From positions 1-38,536 of IMG/VR virus record IMGVR_UViG_3300009545_000042: DNA of 38,536 nucleotides, one strand, 5' to 3'. Below, piece after piece: positions 30,522 to 37,201 of this stretch. The position numbers and the translations under genes are program-made. The notes under the pieces were generated by a model. It had not been told where the DNA came from. It searched no databases and saw only the letters and a program-made list of their open reading frames with translations. Origin of the DNA: a virus. Every line of letters begins with the position of its first letter. Within the stretch, counting starts at the first letter, position 1.

Positions 30522-30698
30522 TTATTCTGACGGTGATACTTCTTCTTTGATCGGCTTTAAATAAAATGGTGTGACTGTTGTGTTAGTGGTGTCCCACTTA
30601 TGGATAGCCTCGTTAAGTTCTTTTTCTGAATAATATATTGTGGAGTGAGCGTATTCTTTATCGGTCCATTTGTTTTTAACAATAAGTATTGCTTTCAT
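30522..30698 (-). CDS. Small hypothetical protein
   Basis: 58 residues (MKAILIVKNKWTDKEYAHS), alternating beta and helix, ending KEEVSPSE. It fills the space between two neighbours and its TAA lies two bases before the next GTG. No family recognised; coding character is supported by the fit. Confidence 0.55.
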   Translation of the reverse strand: MKAILIVKNKWTDKEYAHSTIYYSEKELNEAIHKWDTTNTTVTPFYLKPIKEEVSPSE

Positions 30699-30765
30699 AA
30701 AAAATATGTTTTAAACGTGGTTTGAACTGCCGAAAATTAAACAATTTATTTAAAATAGTCTCGTC

Positions 30766-31377
30766 TCATTTATCTTTTAGAAAGGATTCGATTTCATCCC
30801 AAGCTACCATGTTTCGTAAGTGGGGTCTTGCTTTCTCCAATGCTTCTAGTATTTTATTTATGGTGCCTGATTGTATTGAAGTTGTTCGTTCTAAATCAGC
30901 GCATTTTGATTTCCACTCGTCAGCGCCCTCACTAATACCATGTATTATTAACTCCAATTCTTCAATTTTGTCACGAAGTTTATTGGCATCATTTATCGCA
31001 CTAGCTGCGTCCATTACTCTGAGGCGCTCACCTGCACGAATTGATTTACCCTGATCCAAAACTTTTGTCATTAGTTTATTATTCTCTTCCTTCAACTCTC
31101 TGTTCTCTGATTCAAGACGGGAGATAACATCTTTTTGGTTTACTATAGTGCACTGTCGGCACTCTGCATGTTCGCGCCATTCGTCACGTTCTTTTTCAAG
31201 ACGGGAGATGGTGGATTGGCTTTCATTGATAAATCTATTTAAGGCCCGTTCAGCGAGTATCCTTACATCGGCAGCGTCATGATAGTCTTCTCCATACTTC
31301 AAGTCCTCTTCCTTGTATATCGCCCAGAATCTTTCAGCTAATTGCTTCTCTTCCGCTGTTCTGTTTTCATTACTCAT
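30766..31377 (-). CDS. Coiled-coil hypothetical protein
   Basis: 203 residues. Long coiled coil from about residue 55 to 165 (TISRLEKERDEWREHAECR, SRLESENRELKEENNKLM) with a CRQC pair near 74-77. The N-terminal 50 residues resemble a phage 'WxxYKEED...AERAL' helical head. This type of coiled-coil protein is common in phage accessory regions; no function is known. Confidence 0.5.
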   Translation of the reverse strand: MSNENRTAEEKQLAERFWAIYKEEDLKYGEDYHDAADVRILAERALNRFINESQSTISRLEKERDEWREHAECRQCTIVNQKDVISRLESENRELKEENNKLMTKVLDQGKSIRAGERLRVMDAASAINDANKLRDKIEELELIIHGISEGADEWKSKCADLERTTSIQSGTINKILEALEKARPHLRNMVAWDEIESFLKDK

Positions 31378-31388
31378 AAAAAGTGGTT

Positions 31389-31586
31389 TTACTTTATTTT
31401 AATTTCATCATAGTGAAAGCCGTGAGAAGAGAGCAAAGAATAAAGAGCATCCTTAAAACGAATCTTCTTTAGTCTTTGCTGATCCGCGTCCCAGCCACCC
31501 TTATTAATCCCGTCAAGCTCCATGTTGACAGTGATGGATATTTTTTCTGATTGCTTTTTGGCGAGTACTGTTATTTTTCTTTTCAT
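31389..31586 (-). CDS. Hypothetical protein
   Basis: 65 residues, basic N-terminus (KRKITVLAKKQSEKISITV), beta then helix. No family recognised. Twelve bases on each side separate it from its neighbours, with AAACCACTTTT leaders in this part of the operon. Confidence 0.45.
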   Translation of the reverse strand: MKRKITVLAKKQSEKISITVNMELDGINKGGWDADQQRLKKIRFKDALYSLLSSHGFHYDEIKIK

Positions 31587-31598
31587 ATAAAAGTGGTT

Positions 31599-31808
31599 TT
31601 ATGGTTTGGTGGTGTCGATTAGTTCATATATTTCCCTAAGTCCTATATTATACCCGGCAGCTACAGCATCAAGACCAACAGACTTATCATATCGCTCGTT
31701 AATCTCCTTCTTCAGCTTCTCTTTGAAAAGTTCAAGTTGCTGGTCGTAGTAAGATTGCATGGCTTTTAATGCATCGCACCAAAGTATGTGAGAAGTTTCG
31801 TTTTCCAT
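31599..31808 (-). CDS. Hypothetical protein
   Basis: 69 residues, helical, charged (YDQQLELFKEKLKKEINER). The start overlaps the upstream gene by 43 bases in another frame. Alternatively the upstream gene ends earlier by frameshift, but both frames look coding. No family recognised. Confidence 0.45.
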   Translation of the reverse strand: MENETSHILWCDALKAMQSYYDQQLELFKEKLKKEINERYDKSVGLDAVAAGYNIGLREIYELIDTTKP

Positions 31809-32323
31809 TTCAATATCTTCTGAACACCAGTATTGGTCTTTACTGGCAAGAATATCACATGCTTGTTTATATTCACATGTATTGCATAAAGATATTCCTG
31901 TGTTTCTCCTTTCTCAGCTTTGACATAAAGTCGAGCTACTTTCCTAACTTTACCCATCTCAGAAGATCCGTACCTTTTAACACGTGAGTCATAAATCCAA
32001 AGAGTTGTATCAAACCATTCTCCATCATCAAACCTTTGATACGAAATCTCATATCCTACTGTCTCAGGGAGAAGGAAGGTGTCATTGTCTTTAAGTTCAT
32101 GAGCTCTGCGATCCATATATGTCCACTTTCCTGTTCGGGGAACTATTGCGGCAGGAATTTTTAAATGCAACACTTCTGGATTTTCTATCTCAATAGCGGG
32201 AATGGAATTGATATATTCATCGTAGTCTCTTTTCTGGACATTAGACATGTAGTCTGGTTTATCGTCCCTAACGTTCTGAACTAAGGAGAACATACCGGCA
32301 TTGTGTTTTATGTAAGTACTCAT
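31766..32323 (-). CDS. Hypothetical protein
   Basis: 185 residues, soluble, mixed fold. It has a WTYMDRRAHELKDNDTFLL stretch and a C-terminal beta region (YAIHVNINKHVIFLPVK). No known motif. The last 14 codons overlap the next gene. A conserved hypothetical of the accessory operon is the best description. Confidence 0.5.
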   Translation of the reverse strand: MSTYIKHNAGMFSLVQNVRDDKPDYMSNVQKRDYDEYINSIPAIEIENPEVLHLKIPAAIVPRTGKWTYMDRRAHELKDNDTFLLPETVGYEISYQRFDDGEWFDTTLWIYDSRVKRYGSSEMGKVRKVARLYVKAEKGETQEYLYAIHVNINKHVIFLPVKTNTGVQKILKWKTKLLTYFGAMH

Positions 32324-32334
32324 GGTTTTTATCG

Positions 32335-32493
32335 TTATGATCGATCAATATCGAATTCAAGTTCCCGCGCCATGTCCAGCATTCTTTCTAATTTAGCCTT
32401 CAGCAATGGGTTTGACGCGCATAGACTACCCAAATCAAGTAGCTTATCAATAATTATTTGTGCTTTCTTTGTTGCCCTACTTTTGTTTTTCAT
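32335..32493 (-). CDS. Small basic/helical hypothetical protein
   Basis: 52 residues (MKNKSRATKKAQIIIDKLL), basic N-terminus then an amphipathic helix ending in an acidic segment (MARELEFDID). It fills a 200-base gap between two recognised genes. No family recognised. Confidence 0.5.
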   Translation of the reverse strand: MKNKSRATKKAQIIIDKLLDLGSLCASNPLLKAKLERMLDMARELEFDIDRS

Positions 32494-32522
32494 AGTTCAT
32501 TGTGCATCTCTGCTTTTTGAGT

Positions 32523-32744
32523 TTATTGCTTTGGTGGTTCGGGTAATGGCATCCAGTGAGTGGCTTGGCTGTCATCAAGCAGATTTGCCCCATCAATGTC
32601 ATAGTACCGGAAATGCCATCCGTAATCTTTGTCCTTCCACAGAGTAGCCACTGCTCGTTGTTTTTTATTTTTATGACCCTTCCACAGCACAAGTACCTCT
32701 ACTCCTTGTCTTGGTAATCGTTCCTTCACTGAAATCCATTCCAT
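32523..32744 (-). CDS. DUF551-family protein
   Basis: 73 residues with the DUF551 signature at both ends: MEWISVKERLPRQGVEVLV at the start and THWMPLPEPP at the end. The family is very common in phages and prophages and has no known function. Length fits the family exactly. Confidence 0.8.
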   Translation of the reverse strand: MEWISVKERLPRQGVEVLVLWKGHKNKKQRAVATLWKDKDYGWHFRYYDIDGANLLDDSQATHWMPLPEPPKQ

Positions 32745-32772
32745 CTGTTTTAGCGTTTAGTGTTTTAACTTA

Positions 32773-33012
32773 TTAGATTTTAACCGGCATCAATTTGAAT
32801 GAGTTGGGTTCCATTTTCCACTTCGTTCTATTTGCATTACTCTTTCTAATAAGTTCCTTTGCTCGCTTGTATGAGTACAGTCTCAACGGGAAATGATCAT
32901 CTTGCCACCCTTCTTTAGAACAGTAGCAAAACTGATCTTTATCCCATGCCATCGGACCCAACTCACCAATGACAATGAATTTTTTGAACATTTTTAAATT
33001 GTCTGTCTTCAT
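32773..33012 (-). CDS. Hypothetical protein
   Basis: 79 residues, basic, aromatic (AWDKDQFCYCSKEGWQDDHF, YSYKRAKELIRKS). No family recognised. The start overlaps the preceding stop (ATGA). Confidence 0.5.
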   Translation of the reverse strand: MKTDNLKMFKKFIVIGELGPMAWDKDQFCYCSKEGWQDDHFPLRLYSYKRAKELIRKSNANRTKWKMEPNSFKLMPVKI

Positions 33013-33479
33013 ACCTTCAACTGTTTGTTTGGTGATTGAGAGGGAGATTCAGTTTTAGATAGTTCATTACATTTTTCAAACATCTTTCGCATCCTCGCAA
33101 TGTAATCGCCTGCTTTTTGAATAGTAGTTCCTTCATCAAACCACCTCATTTGCTCTGGGTTTGTAGGGAACATTAATTGGCATCGCATAACGGTTTCAAT
33201 GAACAAATCCTTTAACTCTTTGTTATTCTTTAAGTCAAAATTGTTTTTAAGATATTGTTCGCTCTTTATATGGATTCTCACAGGGGCATAACTAAAGGCA
33301 TAATCCCAATCTGCCCATTCGTTGAAATGCTTACCAAATCCCGGATGGCGATAATCCATTATAATTCCTTCAGTCGAACATTTAACAGTTGCATTCATCC
33401 ATCCGCAGGCCGTGCCGTGAACATCGGATGGTATGCCGCATGTGCATTCCGGATAAGTTTGTTTATCTGTCTTTTCCAT
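33009..33479 (-). CDS. Cysteine-containing hypothetical protein
   Basis: 156 residues. The N-terminus has a CTCGIPSDVHGTACGW segment (Cys13, Cys15, His21, Cys25), which could bind zinc. The middle is aromatic (HFNEWADWDYAFSYAP) and the C-terminus helical. No enzyme family recognised. Confidence 0.5.
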   Translation of the reverse strand: MEKTDKQTYPECTCGIPSDVHGTACGWMNATVKCSTEGIIMDYRHPGFGKHFNEWADWDYAFSYAPVRIHIKSEQYLKNNFDLKNNKELKDLFIETVMRCQLMFPTNPEQMRWFDEGTTIQKAGDYIARMRKMFEKCNELSKTESPSQSPNKQLKV

Positions 33480-33503
33480 TTTTTACTTTTCTACTTTAGG
33501 ATT

Positions 33504-34007
33504 TTAATTCAGTTTCAAGGAGTCTTTATCAATTGCAAATCCGGCTTCACAAAGTCCGAAAAGATCGAAGCCTTTGGAGAGAAGCCATATAAATTGTTCT
33601 GGATATGAAGTGTCTTTTATTTGTCCGAAGAAAATAAATTTTGGGTTTTTAGTTTCAGCAAGTCCTTTAGCAAGAGAATACCAAAATCCTGAGTTGTCTT
33701 TCCTGCATTCAATAACAGCAACTGCATTGTACTTCATCTTTAAGTATTCAATAGCTTCCTCTTCCGTCATACTGGAGATCTTGCGAAGGATGGGTTTTAC
33801 TTCATCAAATCTTAATTTCCATTCTGTATTGTAGGCGACTGTTACGCCAGTATCACTTACACCTACTAATGAAGTACGGCTATTATTGAAGCTGTCAAAC
33901 ACCTCACATCCTAAGTACAGATGAATAAAATCTTTTATTTCTCTCATTGTCTTTTTTGTTTTAAGGGGTTTCTGTTGTGGGTTAAGGGCTTTTCGACGGG
34001 TTGTCAT
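33504..34007 (-). CDS. Hypothetical protein
   Basis: 167 residues if started at the ATG overlapping the upstream TGA (ATGA). The first 20 residues are basic and look unlike the rest (RRKALNPQQKPLKTKKT). An internal ATG at 33947 (MREIKDFIHLYLGCEVFDS), with an AAAAAAGACA leader, is a good alternative start giving 147 residues. The body is mixed alpha-beta with WYSLAKGLAETKNPKFIFF. Function unknown. Confidence 0.5.
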   Translation of the reverse strand: MTTRRKALNPQQKPLKTKKTMREIKDFIHLYLGCEVFDSFNNSRTSLVGVSDTGVTVAYNTEWKLRFDEVKPILRKISSMTEEEAIEYLKMKYNAVAVIECRKDNSGFWYSLAKGLAETKNPKFIFFGQIKDTSYPEQFIWLLSKGFDLFGLCEAGFAIDKDSLKLN

Positions 34008-34246
34008 TTTGATAAATAAGCCAGTATTCCAGTCAACAGCATACTCTCTGGAGATTGATTGTCGGTATCACACAAATCCATTAATTGACTGTTAAGTAAT
34101 TCAAATACAATCTTGTCTCCTTTTCTAACTATAAACTTCCACTCCTGGGTACGTTCATCAACTGCTTCATTTCCATAATAGAAATATAGTTTGCTGTTCT
34201 GAGCTTCAGCGCAGTTAGAGCCTATTGAGGTATAGAAGGGTTTCAT
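34004..34246 (-). CDS. Hypothetical protein
   Basis: 80 residues, mixed fold (KLYFYYGNEAVDERTQEW, ELLNSQLMDLCDTD). No family recognised. Its stop overlaps the next start. Confidence 0.45.
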   Translation of the reverse strand: MKPFYTSIGSNCAEAQNSKLYFYYGNEAVDERTQEWKFIVRKGDKIVFELLNSQLMDLCDTDNQSPESMLLTGILAYLSK

Positions 34247-34257
34247 TATCTTTTTAT

Positions 34258-34407
34258 TTACTTAAGTTCACATAAATTCCTCGAAGAAATAATTCCCCTA
34301 ACCCAATCAATATCCTCTTGTGTAGGTACTAAAGACTTACTTTGATATATACTCAATAACCCGAGCTTCTTATAGTGTTTCTTTAGTTTATGAGGGATTC
34401 TGTTCAT
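34258..34407 (-). CDS. Small basic hypothetical protein
   Basis: 49 residues (MNRIPHKLKKHYKKLGLLS), very basic N-terminus, ending DIDWVRGIISSRNLCELK. It overlaps the end of the upstream gene by 20 bases and fills the following gap. No family recognised. Confidence 0.5.
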   Translation of the reverse strand: MNRIPHKLKKHYKKLGLLSIYQSKSLVPTQEDIDWVRGIISSRNLCELK

Positions 34408-34588
34408 AGGGCATGAGTTTTGAAATACATTTTATAAGAGAATCAAACTCATAATATTCAAGAAAAAGTGATGTTTTACTTATATTATCAGGATGATCTG
34501 ATATGATCTCAATTATAGATGAAGTACTGTGATGTATGATAGTTATCTGTCCATCTTTAACTTCTGCAAAGTTACATTCCCAATTCAT
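34388..34588 (-). CDS. Hypothetical protein
   Basis: 66 residues, mixed fold with EVKDGQITIIHHSTSSIIE and a helical end. The start overlaps the previous stop by four bases. No family recognised. Confidence 0.45.
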   Translation of the reverse strand: MNWECNFAEVKDGQITIIHHSTSSIIEIISDHPDNISKTSLFLEYYEFDSLIKCISKLMPYEQNPS

Positions 34589-34839
34589 GCTGCTAATTTT
34601 TCATGTTCAAGCACTGCATCTTGTACCGGTCCTAAGAAAGGATTAAACCTGGCAGCATCAAAGTATTGGTATGGAGCATACCTGTCGAGATTAATTTCTT
34701 CTAGCTTAAACCCTATCTTACCTCCGTGGCCTAATAATTTATCTGTTTGTATAACAGTATAAACTTTACCTTCTTCTACCCAATGATCAGAAGGAACTTC
34801 ATTAGGTCTGTTAGAACTATCTATACAAATTACTTTCAT
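34585..34839 (-). CDS. Conserved phage hypothetical protein
   Basis: 84 residues. The pattern MKVICIDSSNRP, HWVEEGKVYTVIQTD, GFKLEEINLD and a C-terminal PYxYFDAARFNP resembles a small beta-barrel protein often seen in Bacteroidota phages and prophages, of unknown function. It overlaps both neighbours by four bases. Confidence 0.5.
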   Translation of the reverse strand: MKVICIDSSNRPNEVPSDHWVEEGKVYTVIQTDKLLGHGGKIGFKLEEINLDRYAPYQYFDAARFNPFLGPVQDAVLEHEKLAA

Positions 34840-35405
34840 CTTCCTAAATAGTCAGAGTATATATCCAAAAACAGATTACCACAATGGAGTGCCAATTCAC
34901 TACTCTTGAAGTGCTGCCCAGCCCCCGCGAGGGAAAAGCAGCTGAGGCCGACGCACGAAATCAAAACCCAACCGGAGTTTGTTTTTTCGAAATAGGGGTA
35001 GTATTTGGGTTGATTGCGGTTATTCCAGTCGGGAACCCAACCCTGATTAAACACTTTAGTAATGTTCTGTATCTTGTGATACGCCAGAGCACTTACTCTC
35101 TGCTCTTCTGGTAAGAATGAAAAGTCAGAAACAGTTAATTCCTTAACACCTAATTCAAAGCAAACATCCTTATAAGATTTTATTCTGTCAATAATATCTG
35201 TTTTCAGGTGGGACTTGAATATCTTATCAAACACCGGACGTTGCTCTTTTGTACAAGCATCTTTCATTTCAAGTACAAAATCCTCCTTAAACTCTAGAGT
35301 ATCAGAAAATACTTTAGTTTTAAGTATCTCATTAAACTTTGACTGCCAGTCCTTACAGGCAATGTCGTACAATTCTTTGAAGTCTTTTTTATGTATTGTT
35401 ATCAT
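34836..35405 (-). CDS. Conserved phage hypothetical protein
   Basis: 189 residues. The N-terminal two-thirds is helical and charged. The C-terminal third has QPKYYPYFEKTNSGWVLIS then CVGLSCFSLAGAG and a helical end, a pattern I have the impression of from Bacteroidota phage accessory genes. It opens the run of coupled small genes below 35.4 kb; a junction element lies about 35 bases upstream. Function unknown. Confidence 0.5.
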   Translation of the reverse strand: MITIHKKDFKELYDIACKDWQSKFNEILKTKVFSDTLEFKEDFVLEMKDACTKEQRPVFDKIFKSHLKTDIIDRIKSYKDVCFELGVKELTVSDFSFLPEEQRVSALAYHKIQNITKVFNQGWVPDWNNRNQPKYYPYFEKTNSGWVLISCVGLSCFSLAGAGQHFKSSELALHCGNLFLDIYSDYLGR

Positions 35406-35422
35406 ACAACCCTAAACGTTAT

Positions 35423-35480
35423 TATCTAGAATAAGGTTACTAGAGTTTACCTTCGCGCCTTAGTTTATTTTTCTAGAATC
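35423..35480 (-). repeat. Junction elements in 35406-35578 intergenic
   Basis: Three members: TATCTAGA (35423-35430), ACTAGAGTTT (35439-35448) and TTCTAGA (35471-35477). The rest of this 173-base gap holds a CTAC-GTAT-GTAG hairpin and a GGCT-TGAAC-AGCC hairpin and no ORF. Confidence 0.45.
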
Positions 35481-35578
35481 TTATCTAAATGGGGCTGTTC
35501 AAGCCTTACGGGTCTAGGATTCCTTCTTAGCCATACTACATACGTAGGTAATCACCCGCATCAATTACGTTCACTTTT

Positions 35579-36211
35579 TTAACCTTCATGATAAATAACA
35601 TTAATTCGTATCTTCTTACACTCATATTGGAAATAAGGCAGCTTATCCGATGTATATTTTAACCTTAACCTTAAGGGTTCTTTTATAACATCAAACAGTT
35701 TATCCCTGTACTTACTTCCAGAGGTTCTTGATCTATATCCTAGGAGTTTAGCAGTGGATTCTGCACTGAAGAGAGTACTATGTTTTACGTCCTTAGACAC
35801 ACCCGCATAATTAAGTCTTCTTCTAATCTGTGCTTTCTTTCGCTCTACCTGGAATCCCAGAATATCTTCAATAACTGATTGTTTAAATAATGACCACGTA
35901 CTGTGGTCAATGATCTTATAAAATCTATGTCTCTTTCCTTCTCTGAATTTAAGTTTATTGATACCTAATAGTTTCCAAACCTTTTCATACCCTATGAGTA
36001 CATAATAATCCCCCTCCCTGCGCATAAACCCAACAGAGACTAGTTTAGAGATCCAATGCCAGAAGTGTTTCTTAGGAAGTTTAGAGATGTGCACACGACC
36101 AAACCTAGAGTACCTCTTAACCCACAAATAAGCAACATAGATGTTCCTGTGTTCGTAGGAAACACCCTGCCAGTTCTTCGGAATTTTAAGGAATTGTTTG
36201 GTGTAATTCAT
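35579..36211 (-). CDS. Hypothetical protein, possibly DNA-binding
   Basis: 210 residues, very basic and aromatic. Segments such as VHISKLPKKHFWHWISKLVSVGF then MRREGDYYVLIGYE look like a winged-helix (helix, strand-turn-strand) arrangement. The middle contains ERKKAQIRRRLNYAGVSKD. It might be a replication or transcription factor. Its ATG comes just after a terminator-like hairpin and T-rich tract, so its expression may be attenuated. No family recognised. Confidence 0.5.
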   Translation of the reverse strand: MNYTKQFLKIPKNWQGVSYEHRNIYVAYLWVKRYSRFGRVHISKLPKKHFWHWISKLVSVGFMRREGDYYVLIGYEKVWKLLGINKLKFREGKRHRFYKIIDHSTWSLFKQSVIEDILGFQVERKKAQIRRRLNYAGVSKDVKHSTLFSAESTAKLLGYRSRTSGSKYRDKLFDVIKEPLRLRLKYTSDKLPYFQYECKKIRINVIYHEG

Positions 36212-36219
36212 TTATAAAA

Positions 36220-36278
36220 AGCAAAACCCAATCATTTCAGCACGTCTGTTCAGGGGCAAGCTTAATTTGATTGGGTTC
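36220..36278 (-). terminator. Terminator or attenuator hairpin before the 210-residue gene
   Basis: On the minus strand a perfect 10-bp stem AACCCAATCA/TGATTGGGTT with a 33-base loop is followed by TTGCTTTTT, then the ATG of the next gene 9 bases later. The long loop and position suggest attenuation rather than a plain operon end. Confidence 0.5.
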
Positions 36279-36319
36279 GCAAAGATTTTAGTTTACCCAC
36301 TGAACGGGTATATACTTCA

Positions 36320-36327
36320 CAAAAATA
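36320..36327 (-). promoter_or_regulatory. Candidate Bacteroidota -7 element TATTTTTG
   Basis: The minus-strand sequence TATTTTTG matches the Bacteroidota -7 consensus TAnnTTTG. A convincing -33 TTTG is not visible at the usual spacing. It would give a leader of about 100 bases that includes the terminator-like hairpin. Confidence 0.25.
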
Positions 36328-36604
36328 ATGCCTAGTTTAGAGCTATCTAGAGAAAAAAGAGTTGGCAGCTTAATTGCAATTCTAGGAACTCCTCATATAA
36401 AACATCTCCTAAGCACATTGCCCGGTGTCGCGGAATTAGGAGAACTTCATGCACACTTTTGAAGCCTGTCTGGAATTCTACGTGTGCCCAGTGGGAACCA
36501 GATCAGAGTTAATCACCGGTTTTTACTTATCATTTAGCCATATTGCAAGGCGCAGTCCTTAGTAAACTGCATGCAATTACTCTAACGTAAACTCTAGAGA
36601 AAGG

Positions 36605-36919
36605 TTACTGATATATCTTGCCGAATTCTTTGTTAGATAGAGTTATTAAAGGGTACTCTTTTTCCAATTGCCATAACAGCTCAGTTGATGCTTTTGATTC
36701 CAGGTAATTCTCTAACCCATGTGCTCTTATTCGTCGATACATATTTCTCTCACTCATGCCAAGTGATCGAGACATTAGCAGCCGGTGTCCCTGAAATCTT
36801 ATGTATGCTTCCAATATCAATATTTTCTCACTGGCTTGTAAGTTAAGACAACCGGCGTAGTCGTCCGGTTTTAATACTATAACAGGTGACTCAACCGCCG
36901 GTTCTGTTCTCTTTGGCAT
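36605..36919 (-). CDS. Fis/HTH_8-type DNA-binding protein
   Basis: 104 residues. Residues 29-70 (EKILILEAYIRFQGHRLLM, then SLGMSERNMYRRIRAHGLE) match the Fis-type helix-turn-helix found at the C-terminus of NtrC-family regulators, with an acidic and a basic helix and the S-x-R-x-x-YRRIRxHGL recognition motif. The first 28 residues are a flexible basic arm and there is no effector domain. It is likely a transcription or DNA-bending factor of the phage. It lies between the helicase operon and the structured non-coding region, the best place to control the accessory operon. Target sites are unknown. Confidence 0.75.
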   Translation of the reverse strand: MPKRTEPAVESPVIVLKPDDYAGCLNLQASEKILILEAYIRFQGHRLLMSRSLGMSERNMYRRIRAHGLENYLESKASTELLWQLEKEYPLITLSNKEFGKIYQ

Positions 36920-36946
36920 AAATTTTAAATTTTTGGTGACAGGCTG

Positions 36947-37201
36947 TCATTCGAACAGTCTTAGTATTTTCTTCTGAACTTCATATCTAAACACGCGCTC
37001 GATTCTTTGAACACCCCCTAACCTCTCAAATCCAATATCTGTCATCAAGTTACCACGGTAGTAACAGTTGTAGACTTTATAAGGTCTTTCTTCAGTAAAT
37101 CCTGGGTGGTTAATGTGCTCTATCTCCTGCTCTTCTTTTATGGTATATCCGATACGCTCAAGAGCTGAGATCATTTCGGACAATGTAAATTGTAGGGTCA
37201 T
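36947..37201 (-). CDS. Hypothetical protein
   Basis: 84 residues, acidic N-terminal half with a helix (FTLSEMISALERIGYTIKE), beta middle (YKVYNCYYRGNLMTDIGF) and basic helical end (FRYEVQKKILRLF). The start overlaps the helicase stop by four bases, so it is co-translated with it. A helicase accessory role is conceivable but not shown. Confidence 0.5.
   Translation of the reverse strand: MTLQFTLSEMISALERIGYTIKEEQEIEHINHPGFTEERPYKVYNCYYRGNLMTDIGFERLGGVQRIERVFRYEVQKKILRLFE

Larger units (their letters stand above)
36212..36604 (-). other. Structured non-coding region upstream of accessory operon
   Basis: About 390 bases without a convincing gene in an otherwise packed window. Inverted repeats seen: CCGGTG (36422-36427) with CACCGG (36514-36519), enclosing GCACAC (36451-36456) with GTGTGC (36482-36487). 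CTCCTAA (36406-36412) with TTAGGAG (36436-36442) crosses the outer stem, so the two would form a pseudoknot or alternative folds. Two tiny frames (MKFS and MFYMRSS) lie in the fold. Junction elements are at 36333-36352 and 36590-36600. No tRNA-like T-loop sequence found. Confidence 0.5.

Noticed and set aside
36212-36604. tRNA gene in the non-coding region
   Set aside because: No T-loop (GTTCRANYC) or matching acceptor stem on either strand.
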